From Solenopsis invicta (lineage: Eukaryota > Arthropoda > Insecta > Hymenoptera > Formicidae): a stretch of DNA of 64,000 bases. The stretch lies in assembly GCF_016802725.1 (NCBI RefSeq), contig NC_052664.1, positions 21,348,405 through 21,412,404 on the forward strand, read 5' to 3'. The notes under the pieces were generated by a model, which was given only the letters and a program-made list of their open reading frames with translations, made no database searches and had not been told where the DNA came from. Each line of letters begins with the position of its first letter. The stretch's first letter is position 1. A program made the translations under genes and the position numbers. This document shows, in pieces, positions 25,176-35,915 of the stretch.

Positions 25176-27381
25176 GAATATATAAAAAATAATTTTATAT
25201 ATAAAATACAAAAGTTTCTAATCTAATTGTTATAAAAATTAATTAAATTGCTTTTTAATTAAACATTCAAACAAAAGATGTAAAAGTTTTTTTTACTATT
25301 AAAATTTATAAAAAGATAGATTATTTTTTCATATTACTTGAATAAATATAATTCGTCAATGTTATAAAAATGATAATGTAAAAGAATAGATTACCGTGAA
25401 CTGTAAATACCAAAGCGATAAGAAAGACTAATTGTCGTGTACATGATTGCTGAAATATGTTACAAATAACGGAAATGTTTATCAGTAGTCTTTTTATAAT
25501 CCCTTTATCAAATTTATCTGACAAAATCTATCAATTTCAAGTTAAAGAATTTTTAAGTTGCAAAAATATTTTTATTTTTACATTGACATTTATTCACACA
25601 GGAACTGACAATCTTTTCAATTCGAAATAAGATTGAACATTTCAGATGTTAATAATTATCGTATGTTGCTTAATCTCTATAATAAATGAAATATGTGTAT
25701 TTTATGACAATTAAAAATACATTTTTATAACAAATTGGTAATTTTTTATATTAAATACACTTCATATTTTTTCACATAATCAAATGTTTTTTCAACATGT
25801 TATAAAAAAAATTTAATCCATGTGTGATTTGTAATTATACATGAGATAGGTTTGATGCCGCTTTTATCTGTTAATAATCTGTAAATAACCATTTTATATT
25901 ATAATTAAGAAAAAATTGCTTAATTAATATTTGTCTGTTGAAAAGCAAAATTGTGAGCAAGGAAAGAAGGAAAATACTGTTAAAAATTCTAAAAAAATAC
26001 AAAATGTGAAAAATTTATTAAACGTGCTAATTTATCAGATTTTGTATTATTACACATGTATTCTGTGAATTTCAATATATTTATTATTCAAAATACACAT
26101 ATAATTTATTATTTATTTTATAAGCGTAATAATATCTTTGATCAAAAATAATAAAGATATAATTTAATAAGACGCTCTTAACTTTGGGAAAAAATTTTAA
26201 TTAAATGCGTGTACTTCGAATAAATTTGATTACTTTTTACGAACTTTTAAATATGTTATAAATACACTGAACTTTAGTAACAATCTAAAGTACAGAAATG
26301 AAAATTGTAACGCAAATGGAGAAAATCTAAAGCCCACATTTTCATTGAAACTGTGTCTACATTTTCATTTCAAATTTCGAATCTCACTGATGTAGATGAG
26401 AAATAAAAAATGACATGATTTCCGAAAGGATAATAGATTTCTCGTATAATTATATTAGAATGAATATTTTATACATTTAAGCGAACAATTTGAACTTTGA
26501 TAGCTACATTTTTTGTCATTATATATTGAATATAATATACTTGCAAATATATTTTAATGTATCAAAAATAATAAATTTCTAATAGTAACTAGTTTTAATT
26601 AAATTTCTAATAGTAATTATTTTTTAAAATCAAGTATTTAAATTTTTGCAAAATAAATCACTTTAAAATAACTTTAAAATAAGTGCTAAAATTTTTTTTA
26701 TTCCGCAAATAACTTTTATTGGATTATACGTCATATAACTTTAACTGGTATAAAAATCAATTATCCATATATGAATAGACTATAAAAGTTTAGACTTAAA
26801 TTAACACATCAGGACAAACAATTTTACTTATTGATGCAGAAAATATGAATTTGTTAAACAGCTTATATGCATTATTTGTTAAATAGATGCTAATTAAAAT
26901 ATTGCATTTCTTTATTTCTGATTGTAATATTTGCATACTGAAAAGCATATGTATACATTGCATTAATTTATATTATATTTGATCCTGGACGACAATATTT
27001 GGGAAGAGGAAAGATAGAAAAATAAAATAAAGTATTCGTTATTTTATAATAAATATTGCTAATTTTTTTATATTGTCAATATTATCAATTATTTATATAT
27101 TTATATTATTTATTATTTATTTATTTATTCCTTTTATTTTTACTTCATTTTATATATACGTGATTATTTTATTTATACTATACTTTCTTTTTACTTTTTT
27201 ATATAACAAATGCATACAAATTTATTTATGTGATACAAGAATTAAAGCGTAATCTGTTCCATTTTAAGGCAATAGGTCTATGAAATGTAATGATTTTATC
27301 GTACTTCGATATAAATATGCTTTCATTATATTTAAAGTAATTGTCGCAGATCTATTACCTCAGTTATAAACAATCACTCAC
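25176..27381. other. No gene seen: very AT-rich DNA
   Basis: Low GC throughout, with many TTTAT/ATAAA runs and no open segment with splice sites. If the leftward transcript from the 28-kb promoter is real, this is part of its intron downstream of the 27382-27430 exon. Confidence 0.5.
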
Positions 27382-27430
27382 CGATCGATGCGCAACAGCG
27401 GAGTTATTCTCCAACGTCGCTTTAATGGTT
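27382..27430 (-). other. Predicted 49-base internal exon (A), leftward transcript
   Basis: On the minus strand the acceptor is TTTGTTTGTTACAG| at 27430 and the donor is ATCGATCG|GTGAGT at 27382. It shares ATAACTCCGCTGT, the final TCG|GTGAGT, and about 35 intronic bases before the acceptor (TTTAATTTGGAT, then TTTGT.TGTTACAG) with the plus-strand exon at 47987-48038. Both exons are open in the frame that starts after one base (here ...NNSAVAHRS) and end in phase 0. The likely upstream exon ends ATGTG, and joined in that phase it would make a TGA. So it may be untranslated, or the true upstream donor may differ. Confidence 0.6.
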
Positions 27431-27718
27431 CTGTAACAAACAAATGTAAAATCCAAATTAAAGCAGAACAGAAAAGGCGTTTAATATTAAAAAAAAACAA
27501 TTACTGCGTATAATTTTTATATGTTCCTTAAGTGAACGTTTAATCATTAGAATAATCATGTAATTTTTTAGAATACTTTATCTATTAGATAGAAGGTTCT
27601 ATAGAATTTCATAACTGAAAAAATTTTCTTTTTCTAATTTTTATTTTCGGAATATTCAATTAAAAAATGATCAACACTTTCGCGCGTAAGATATAATAAA
27701 AAAATTAATTATATTTAC

Positions 27719-27990
27719 CACATGTTGCTCCGCCGACACCCGACGTCTCCTTCTTCTCTCAGATTGTCGGATTTTCAACATCGAAGGCACAATATTTTTT
27801 CTCGATACAACACTCGCGAAAGCAGATTATAATGATACTTTGCACTACACTCTCGAAATCGAAACTAAAAGATGCAATAACGCGAGATCTTATTAGAGAA
27901 AATATCTAATAAACACTTCAATAAATGTTTAATTCGTTCGCCAGGGTTGGTACGCGTAAGCAGATTTAACAAATGATACGAGAGCTGTTA
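27719..27990 (-). other. Predicted first exon of the leftward transcript (5' end uncertain)
   Basis: The donor GCAACATGTG|GTAAATA on the minus strand at 27719-27718 lies 288 bases before exon A. Upstream sequence is moderately GC-rich and abuts the CpG-rich block at 28.0-28.3 kb. A near-identical word, CGGCGGAGCAAC, precedes this donor (27724-27735) and also lies 331 bases before the related exon at 47987. The transcription start is not defined; 27990 is an approximate limit. Confidence 0.45.
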
Positions 27991-28374
27991 ATGATACGAG
28001 AATTCGATGCGACGCAAGCAAGTTTCCCTAACGGAATAAAATCATTGAGACTGTTAGCTGAGGCGTACACTGCTAACTGACGAATGGGCCATCGACCGCG
28101 GCGCAAGGTCAACGTTCGACAAGGATACGACGCACGTGCCGTCTAGACGCTCAGACGCTTCCCCCACTACCCTCACTACTCACGTTAAGTAGGCGACGCG
28201 ACGTGTCGCTCGGCGCGTGGCGAATCGGCTATCTCCGCCGCCGTTCGGCAATCGTCGTTGAGCTGCCGCTACGCTAGCGCCGCCGCGGCGCTAGTGCCAC
28301 CACTGCCACCATGGCTGTCGCACATAGACGTAGAATGAATAGACTGCGCATTTGGCTGAAAAGTTGTTCTCACT
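27990..28374. promoter_or_regulatory. CpG-rich block, candidate bidirectional promoter
   Basis: The densest CpG stretch of this part of the window, including GCGCCGCCGCGGCGCTAGTG near 28277. It sits between a leftward exon (ending 27719) and a rightward exon (ending 29282). I see no clear TATA box. An initiator-like TCAGTTAGC occurs on the minus strand near 28080. The divergent arrangement is an inference from splice-site predictions. Confidence 0.4.
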
Positions 28375-29061
28375 TTAGAAAGACAATCTATTTTGAACAG
28401 CATCTTTTTCTCTGTCTCTTTCCTTCAACATTAGTTGTCTCTTTCTAACGTGAGGACATTTTCTCACGTGGGCAGAAGAGGGAAGGCGCAGTCTATTTTC
28501 TACGTTTATGCTGTCGCCGCGGGCGTCATTGTTACCAACGGTATCATCGCCGTACTGCGCCATGTTTGTGTACCGCTTCGCCGGTTGTCGGACGTTACAA
28601 CAAAGCGTCTTCGTGCTTCTCGCTTGCCCCAAACCCGAATTGTGTACAAATACGGTCAAGAGAGTGTCGATGTGATTACGGACGAGTATTCCGATACACA
28701 ATAAGTCGCAGTGCCGCACGCAGAAGTGATCGTTCTCGTTCGTGATCGCGAGTATCGTGTGTGCTTGTGGCGTAGCTCCAAGCTCATGCGCAAACGTGTT
28801 CGTGGAATAGAATGCTTGATCCACGCAGTAGAATATCGCGAATGTCAAGTGAACCGTTACTAGTCGTCGTGCGATTATGTTGAGTACAAGATTTACAATC
28901 GGGAGTAAGTTTGTCTCGTTTCTATCTACACGTGCATCCATTCGAACGACTCTCGCCGCTGTCTCCGGTGACATGATGCATTGCCCGCTCATTCCTTTTC
29001 GCAATTGATACTTGTTGATACTCTCGCGCGCGTTTCGTCTTTTATTCGCGTTCGCATTCAT
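28375..29061 (-). CDS. 228-codon open frame of unknown nature beside the CpG-rich block
   Basis: It starts with a true ATG (MNANANKRRN...) and stays open for 228 codons, the longest frame outside the zinc-finger gene. I recognise no domain. There is a weak hydrophobic stretch at about residues 54-82 and a basic C-terminus (RKCPHVRKRQ). An internal ATG in a good context (ACAAACATGG) opens MAQYGDDTVG and is followed at once by a donor-like GGTAAC, which would allow a spliced form. The same DNA is probably the first exon of the rightward transcript, so this may be a chance antisense frame in GC-balanced DNA. Confidence 0.25.
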   Translation of the reverse strand: MNANANKRRNARESINKYQLRKGMSGQCIMSPETAARVVRMDARVDRNETNLLPIVNLVLNIIARRLVTVHLTFAIFYCVDQAFYSTNTFAHELGATPQAHTILAITNENDHFCVRHCDLLCIGILVRNHIDTLLTVFVHNSGLGQARSTKTLCCNVRQPAKRYTNMAQYGDDTVGNNDARGDSINVENRLRLPSSAHVRKCPHVRKRQLMLKERDREKDAVQNRLSF

Positions 29062-29179
29062 GTGTAATTTATTGTATGCTTGGAAGTCGCTGACTCGCGT
29101 AAAGAGACGCGATCTCTCGCTAACGCGTTGACTTTGCAGTCGCGACTGTGTCTCTTGATTATCCGCATAATATCGAGAA

Positions 29180-29282
29180 CCGAATAAAGTATCGGGTGAT
29201 CATGTGTACTGCGTACGGTTCAGAACAGAACGAGATGTCAGTAGACGTTCAGCCAAAAGGACAGCATCTGTAAAGCAACTTG
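29180..29282 (+). other. 3' part of a predicted first exon of the rightward transcript
   Basis: The donor is GCAACTTG|GTAAATATT at 29282-29283. The 5' boundary is unknown and may reach back to about 28.4 kb. The donor context AGCAAC-TG-GTAAATAT closely resembles the donor of the leftward first exon at 27719. All three frames hit stops near the junction with the 30600 exon, so it is probably untranslated or part of a non-coding RNA. Confidence 0.4.
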
Positions 29283-29463
29283 GTAAATATTTTATTAATT
29301 ATTGTATTTCTGCGTTCTTGCATATACATATATTTTTGTAATTTAAGTGTAAAGGTCTCTTTAGACGATCTATAATTTGCGACAGAATTCGAGATAGAAT
29401 TTATAATTTTACATAGAAAACATGTGATCCAACAAGACGAATGAAATATGCACAGTGTATAAA

Positions 29464-29860
29464 TACTCGTAAATTGTTAATGACAATCTATTTTGGCTGC
29501 GTACCAAAATTCACTGCTAGTACTGAAAATCTATAGTATATGTGACATGAACTTTAGATTTTTAGTACTAGTAATGTATATCGGAATGCAGCCTGTCATA
29601 TTTGATCATCTTCATGACCATATCTTGATTTTAGGGGCAAGTTATTGGTTTATATTTTACTCGTGAATTGTAAATGACATAATCCACTGTGGCTGCATAC
29701 CGAAATTCACTGCTAGTACTGAAAATCTATAGTGTACATGACATGAACTTGAGATTTTCAATACTAGCAGTGTATATTGGAACGCGGCCTGCCAAAAATG
29801 TCATATTTGATAAGCTACATGATCATATCTTAGTTTGAGGGGCAAGTTATTTGTTTATTA
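29464..29860. repeat. Two tandem units, each with a hairpin MITE-like core
   Basis: Units start at 29464 and 29658 (period about 194). Each holds a roughly 99-base inverted repeat, 29495-29593 and 29691-29789. These begin GGCTGCrTACCrAAATTCAC and close with its complement, CAGCC or GGCC. Each unit ends GGGGCAAGTTATTkGTTTAT. A half copy of the hairpin lies at 62067-62120. Non-coding. Confidence 0.85.
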
Positions 29861-30194
29861 AATTGAATATAAAAAATATCCTTGCCTATAGTAGTTAAAT
29901 CTATGAATTAACAAAAATAAACATGCTTATGCCGATACATTAGAAAAGATTCTTTTTAAACTAAAATGTTGCTTAATCTTTTTGTGCCTGACTTTTCTAG
30001 AAATAATTAGCATCTAATTCATGACTTACTAGAGATTTTCAGGGTTGCTGATTATAAATTTATTAAAATTTAAAAATTTGGAATGACAGGTTTAATATAG
30101 CAAATCAAAATATTATTCAAATCCAACAAATTTTAATATTTTTATTTGCCATATTGAGTTTTGAAAGTTTGATTACAGATGCATAATCAGTGAC

Positions 30195-30442
30195 TCCAAA
30201 AACCTTTGAAGCAGGTCCAGCAAACTGTGACTCGTTAGCTGTTCTTCTCCAGGAACTGTTTGAATTCCCTGTGGAGTGTTCTCTAGTTATCATTTTATCT
30301 TTATTATTTACTATATGTTAGACAAGATTAAATGACATCTGGGAGACACTTAGGAAAGAATCCGAACGTACACCTGGAGATGAACAGTTCATAAGCCAGT
30401 TTATCAGGCTAGCTTTGGAATATGAGTTTATTAAAATCTAAA
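30195..30442 (+). pseudogene. Protein-like remnant with an internal stop, unidentified
   Basis: One frame reads VTPKTFEAGPANCDSLAVLL, then QELFEFPVECSLV, then a hydrophobic run. It meets TAG at about 30318 and resumes in the same frame as TRLNDIWETLRKESERTPGD, then EQFISQFIRLALEYEF and a stop. Both halves have protein-like composition and GC above the surroundings. An AG (TTGATTACAG) precedes the first half and another (TATGTTAG) precedes the second, so a 36-52 base intron is conceivable but short for an insect. I do not recognise the protein. A decayed gene or transposon fragment is the simplest reading. Confidence 0.3.
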
Positions 30443-30599
30443 AAAATTTTACATTTTGGTCTGTCACCGACTATTTTAAAAGTACATAGCAGTTTTTTTT
30501 ACAAATAGTTTTTACATTGATCTTCAAAATAAACCCAAATGGCAGTTCAATAATAAATAATATTTTATTTATGAATAAATGTATTTATTATATTTTCAG

Positions 30600-30643
30600 A
30601 ATTTGGAAAGGGAATGCAGTAGCATCAGCAGCAACAACACCTA
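30600..30643 (+). other. Predicted 44-base internal exon of the rightward transcript
   Basis: The acceptor is TTATATTTTCAG| and the donor is AACACCTA|GTGAGT, both strong. The exon is CAG/AGC rich. The only ATG is followed at once by an in-frame TAG, so a 5' UTR or non-coding role is more likely than coding. Assignment to the transcript from 29282 rests only on order and strand. Confidence 0.4.
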
Positions 30644-31055
30644 GTGAGTAAAATTTATAATACAACTTTGTTCCTGGTCATAGCAGGAAAGGAATTATAA
30701 AATCGAACATTATCTACAAGTGTCATAGACATTGGCTATGTAATTCAATATATTTTATGGGTAGGATAGAGACGTTCAAAGTAAAGTTCACAGTTAAATG
30801 CCCGTCGCCGCTGTCCTCAGTTTCTTTTTACTGTATAAGGATTGAAAGAGTTTTTATTTAGAAAAATATAAAAAGATAGTATGTAATTAAATGTTATTTT
30901 AAAAAATTGGTAAAAAAACCAAAAAAGACTAAAACCAAGATGAAAAGAGGAAATGTAAGTTTTTCTTTTACATGTTATGTAAATAAAAATTAATTAAATA
31001 TAATTAAGTTCTTGCGAATATACTTTGCATGAATTTTATTTTTTGTATTGATTAC

Positions 31056-31814
31056 ACAGGACCATAAAAAAAATTTTGAGAGTTATCTCAAACCAGAGTA
31101 GGTGTTTCTTAAAGATTTTGAGCCGCTGAATACGAATTTGTAAGCCATTTTGCTCCATCACGTCCAGTTTTTTTTATAATCATGAAAGATCATGGAAAAT
31201 CTGTGAAAATTGAAATATTTGAGAAAAGAGCAAAAGTAAATATGACATTAAAATGTAGTCTTAGAATGGATTTAAATATATTTTAATAAGTTAAATAAAA
31301 TGTAGGAAGTAAAAAAGTTTTGTTTATTAGTGTTATTATAGCCTATACGTCGTAAAACAAATTGACGTAAAGTCGATTATTGTGCAACAGACAGACGATT
31401 TTTATAAGTTTTGAATCTTTTCAGAAATGGATTTTAATTGTTACTGTTGGAAGATAAATTAGATAAATTAGAAAGTAAGTTATTAATTAATTAATTAAGT
31501 AGTTAATTAGTTAATTAATTTTTTGCGTATTTTTATATTTTTATACTTTCAAACATTTTTAAGTAAATGTGATGTATATGAAAATATAAAATATAAATTG
31601 ATATATAAAAATAAAAATATAAAAATATGCAAAAAGTTAACTAATTAACTAATTGATTAATAACTTACTTTCTAATTTATCTAACTTATCTTCCAAAAAA
31701 AACTGGACGTGATAAAGCAAAACGGCTTACGAATTTGTATTCAGCAACCCAAAATTTATAAGAAAAACCTACTCTGGTTTGAGATAACTCTCAAAATTTT
31801 TTTTGTGGTCCTGT
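31056..31814. mobile_element. 759-bp hairpin element with long terminal inverted repeats
   Basis: Ends are ACAGGACCATAAAAAAAATT and its inverted partner TTTTTTTTGTGGTCCTGT. The outer arms (31056-31175 and about 31690-31814) match over about 120 bases. A second pair of arms (31433-31540 and 31600-31690, GGAAGATAArTTAGATAAAT...) continues the palindrome. On the right the two arm parts are contiguous. On the left they are separated by about 255 bases (31176-31432), so either an insertion on the left or a deletion on the right has occurred. Non-coding. Confidence 0.85.
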
Positions 31815-31839
31815 ATTATTCTTTATTAAGTAAAATATT

Positions 31840-32180
31840 CAAAGAAATTTCTTGGGTTTTTATTTTTCATTAGAATTAAAGAAATAGTTTGGTTGTACAT
31901 ATAAGGCAAATCTTTTTTTAAATGAAGAAAATATATTTTTAAAATTAGAACAACAAAATTATTTCTTACCTTTTTGTCAGTATTTTCTTTGAATTAAAAA
32001 ATTATTTGTTTAAATTACAAATATCTAATTTTAACAAATAATTTATTTACTTGAAAGGGTTAATGACGCATTTTTCTAAATCAAATAAATTTTTATTTTT
32101 CTCAAAGATATTTTACTTTGATTTTAAAAAACCAAGTTAAAGAAACAATTATATGAATTTAAGCAACTTTTCTTTGGGTA
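31840..32180 (-). mobile_element. MITE-like element, TTTACACTyAGA family, copy 3 (reverse)
   Basis: It matches the reverse of 5608-6013 through TAGAATTAAAGAAATAGTTT, AATAATTTATTTACTT and CCAAGTTAAAGAAACAATT. The right end is GCAACTTTTCTTTGGGTA and the left terminus is missing. It lies just right of the 31056-31814 hairpin. Confidence 0.8.
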
Positions 32181-35100
32181 TATGATATAAACGGTATACA
32201 AAATATAAATTTCTTTAAACATATGCTATTTCTATAATTTCGTGTTAATGACTTTTATACACAACTTTACGTCAATTTGCGTACAACGACTTTAATGTGC
32301 ACCAATGCGCATTAGTACGTCCAATCGAATCCGTTATTAATTTACATATCACGAAATTTCGTAATATCTGGAGATTTTAGAGCTAGTTTGCTATAATCGT
32401 GCACTGCTTCGAGCATTTCGAGTGCGTGCTTGAATGTAGAATGTAGAGGAAGTAGCACAAACACATCTTCTAAGACGATTTTCCTGCAATTTTCTCGCTG
32501 CAGCGAGATTAAAGTGTTACAAAGTTATTTTTTTCGGCTTTTTTTTATTTGATAACACTTGATACACATTGGTGCAAAGTGTACTAACAAGTTCCTATGT
32601 AAGCAAGCACGTGAGATAAGATTAAGTGTCACAACGTGAACTGTTATCCAAAGTATTTTTTCGTCTGTCCGTAAAGAAAAGATATCTTTATTTTATGACT
32701 GTCCCAAAATTATTTGGGAAACTTTTCTTATCGTGGCTGGGGGAAAAAAATTATATTATCCTAATTGTAAGTGCGGTGAAAGTCGCCGGCTCGCGTAAGA
32801 GGTGTTCGGGAGCCATTCGCGGATGGGTCTTGCATAGGTATGCAGACGTAGGTGAACACGAAAGCACGGGATGGGTGATTATCGCCCGCGCATTGAGTAT
32901 GTTGAATACTCTCTTCAGCGCGAATTTATGTGCTCCGCTTCTAACGGCGAGCACGAATGTCGCTTGCGGCACTGCAATAAGATGCGCAAGGTGTACATAG
33001 CAATCTTGAGGACGCACTCCAATAAACCCCGTACATATATGGAGCTGAGGATGAGTTTCTTCATTACGGTCACGAGGAGTAATTCTGTCTGCAAAAATAA
33101 AGCCTAGCGTTATCCAAGAAATATTATGTGCTCAATATTAGATTTTATTTATAAGCTGTTTTCCTTTCTAAGGAGAATCTACCATTGAAAAGCGTGGCAA
33201 ATGCTTACTTATTTATGTACAGTTACACTGTACATAAATCTTTCGGTACTTTCAATACATATGAAGGTATTTTAAAATATTGAACTATTGAGGTTAAAAT
33301 ATTGACGTTTTCCTCAGACACGCCTAGTATTTGTTATTTTGTTCTACAATTTTCTTGTCTTATCAAATGCTGCGTAAACACGATTGTGAAGGTAATAAAC
33401 TTGACGATAACGTCTCGTAATATAATTTACAGCATTGTAAAATCTGTCACGTACACGCGTGTGTATGCGTGTGTGTGCCTAAGTGTTTGCAATTAAATAG
33501 ATAGAGTATACGCAGTAAAATGTGGCAATTATAGAATGTGAGAAGAGAAAAGTCGTACGTGTCACATATACGTGTACACATGTTAGTATCGTGCGTAATT
33601 ACAATGATAGTGATAATATAACTGTAGTACAAGATTAATTACGTATACATTTAACACGTATTAATAGACATATGTATATGTGCTATACTGAGAACTTCTA
33701 ACAAACATTTATTTGTCTACACTGACACGACAAACTTTTTCCAATTGCTTTTATTTGTTATATAGAAGTTACTCTACATGTACAGAGTTGTCATTACCTT
33801 TCACTTATTCTTTATTCTTCAGCTGAGATTTATATGTAATCATTTGCTTTCAAGTATTGATGTTAGATATCTTTTAACTCAATTGCAGTATTAACAACAT
33901 GAAATATTTTAAATTTTTTTCAAAAATTTAAAATCCTAGATAAAAAAAAATTACTTGAATAAAGTTTTACGAATTTAAGGATGTGTAATATTTTAAAAAA
34001 ATTAACAAAAATATAAAAATTTTATAGAATATTTAGTTATTGGTTAGAAAGGTTTTATTTAATTTTTCATTTATTTTTGATTCTTATGTAAAATCGCGTG
34101 CAGTATTTATTTGCAAATTTCATGGGAAAGTAGCATTATCAATTGAATCAAAATGTTTATATATACTGATAAAACTCTAATAAATATTCGTGCAAAATTA
34201 ATTTAAATCCACTTATTCGTTTAAAAGTTACTTATTTAAAACTACAGCAAATTATAGTAATTTTTGCTATAAAAAACATAAATCAATTTTTTATTATTTT
34301 CTTCTTTGCAACTAGTATCAGAACTAAAATTAACGACTAAAATTTTTTTTATTAGAAAAAAAAAGAATAAACCTAGAGAAGCGTTTAGTATTTAAATTTC
34401 TTCAATAACTTGTAGCTCGTATAATTGTATAGCCAACATCCTTAAGAAATTTAGTAACAAAATGAAATATTTTTTTATAAATCATCTTATTATTATTAGT
34501 CAAACGCACCAAAAAATTTTCTTAAAATTTTACTGTGAACAATTTTCAAGATAACATTTAAAAAGGGAAATATTATAAGAAGATATAAAGTTTATAAAAC
34601 AAATAGCCTTTTTTGTTCATGTTAAAGAGTTAATTTTCAATTTGCTGGCAAATTTATCATTAAATTAGTTGGATTAAAATATTGATAGAATATTAAATTT
34701 GAAACACTCTGTATGATTGTAGCAATCCTCTTTTTAATCAACTAGACTAGATTGTAAAGCACTCGATGATGCGGAGAAATGCGATATATGCGCAAAAGTC
34801 GGATTTTTATTGAATAATAGCAATTACTGGACTTTCTATACTTCATCATATGTTGCATCGATTATACGCAATAATGTACCATACACAGCGTGTACGTACA
34901 TAAAACCGTTTAATACGCATATGATGAAGCGGAAACCAAAGCGACGATCGCAACGTTTACATTTACCGTGTAGGCAAACATGCGGCCGCTTTACTCCATA
35001 CATTATCTTTGAGGAAGAAAGAAATAGCACGACCAACAGCGCAATTGAGAGGCTCACGCGAGAAGATTAGGTTTTTTGCGTGTTGACCTCTCCTCCCTCC

Positions 35101-35865
35101 GTATCGCCTCGATACTTTTGTTTTACAATCGAGCGAATCCCGATTAAGGGAATACCGGACGATCCATGAACCGTTAACGCTCGATGAAAGTACAGCGTTA
35201 AATTATTTAGTACAAGTCACATTATCTTGTATGTACTGTTAGAACGCTGAAACTGCTATTGCCAAATATATACATCGCTACGCGAGGTCTCATTGCAATT
35301 AATTTAATAATTATTAGCGTGTATTTCTGATAGAATGTGGCGAAAAAGATAACGAATTATCGCTGTTCCGCATTCAGGTCTGCTGTTATTTAATTGTCGC
35401 TTATGAGTGCTTATGTTGCAGTTATTGCCAGTTGGCATTAATTTGGAGCCATTAATTTAGGGTGCAAAGAATAAAGTAACAAACGCACGTGTATAATGGG
35501 GTGAAAACATTAATTTTAGTAGAAACATCAATTTCGCAGCTTTAAAGCAGTTAATTAAATAGTAAGGAACACACATTTATAATGTTATCCTTGAATTTAA
35601 ATCTATCAGAAAATACTATCACATTTATATAAATAGTATTTCCGTGTTCGTGCCATTTTACGCGGCACTCAATTCAAACCTTTGATTCGTAATTTACTGT
35701 ATTATTATGTAGTATTAATATAGGAAGGCAACTTTAGAAATCCATATGTGTGACTTAAATAAATATTTTTACCAACAAAAACTTCCTTAATATCTTTGAT
35801 ATCTTATTATCTTGGAATATTCTTTAAATTTGTAAACCATTTTTTAATCAATTCCTTTCGTTTAG
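32181..35865. other. No supported gene
   Basis: A GC-richer patch at 32620-33110 has open frames on both strands (plus 32626-33000, minus 32751-33017) with no splice or domain support. TG-rich simple sequence lies at 33450-33485. DNA from 33700 to 34750 is very AT-rich. A GC-richer patch at 34750-35170 also has frames on both strands. Confidence 0.4.
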
Positions 35866-35915
35866 AATGAAACCGAATATCACAGAAAGATACACCGTCG
35901 CGATTAACGTTATTG
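35866..35915 (+). other. Possible 50-base exon opening with ATG
   Basis: CTTTCGTTTAG|AATGAAACCG to GTTATTG|GTAGGC. The ATG is at 35867 and the frame MKPNITERYTVAINVIG runs open through the exon, ending in phase 1. It lies downstream of the rightward exons at 29282 and 30643 on the same strand. The phase does not fit the next predicted plus exon (47987), so if real it joins something else. Confidence 0.25.

Noticed and set aside
27382..29061. Coding join of the internal MAQYGDDTVG start (minus, inside 28375-29061) to exon A
   Set aside because: The join is open in exon A, but that frame hits TAG in the related exon B, so it does not match the frame shared by the two exons.
32626..33017. Overlapping plus (124 codons) and minus (88 codons) frames
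   Set aside because: Both open at once in a GC-richer patch; the plus frame does not begin with ATG at its reported start, and neither shows a domain or splice sites.
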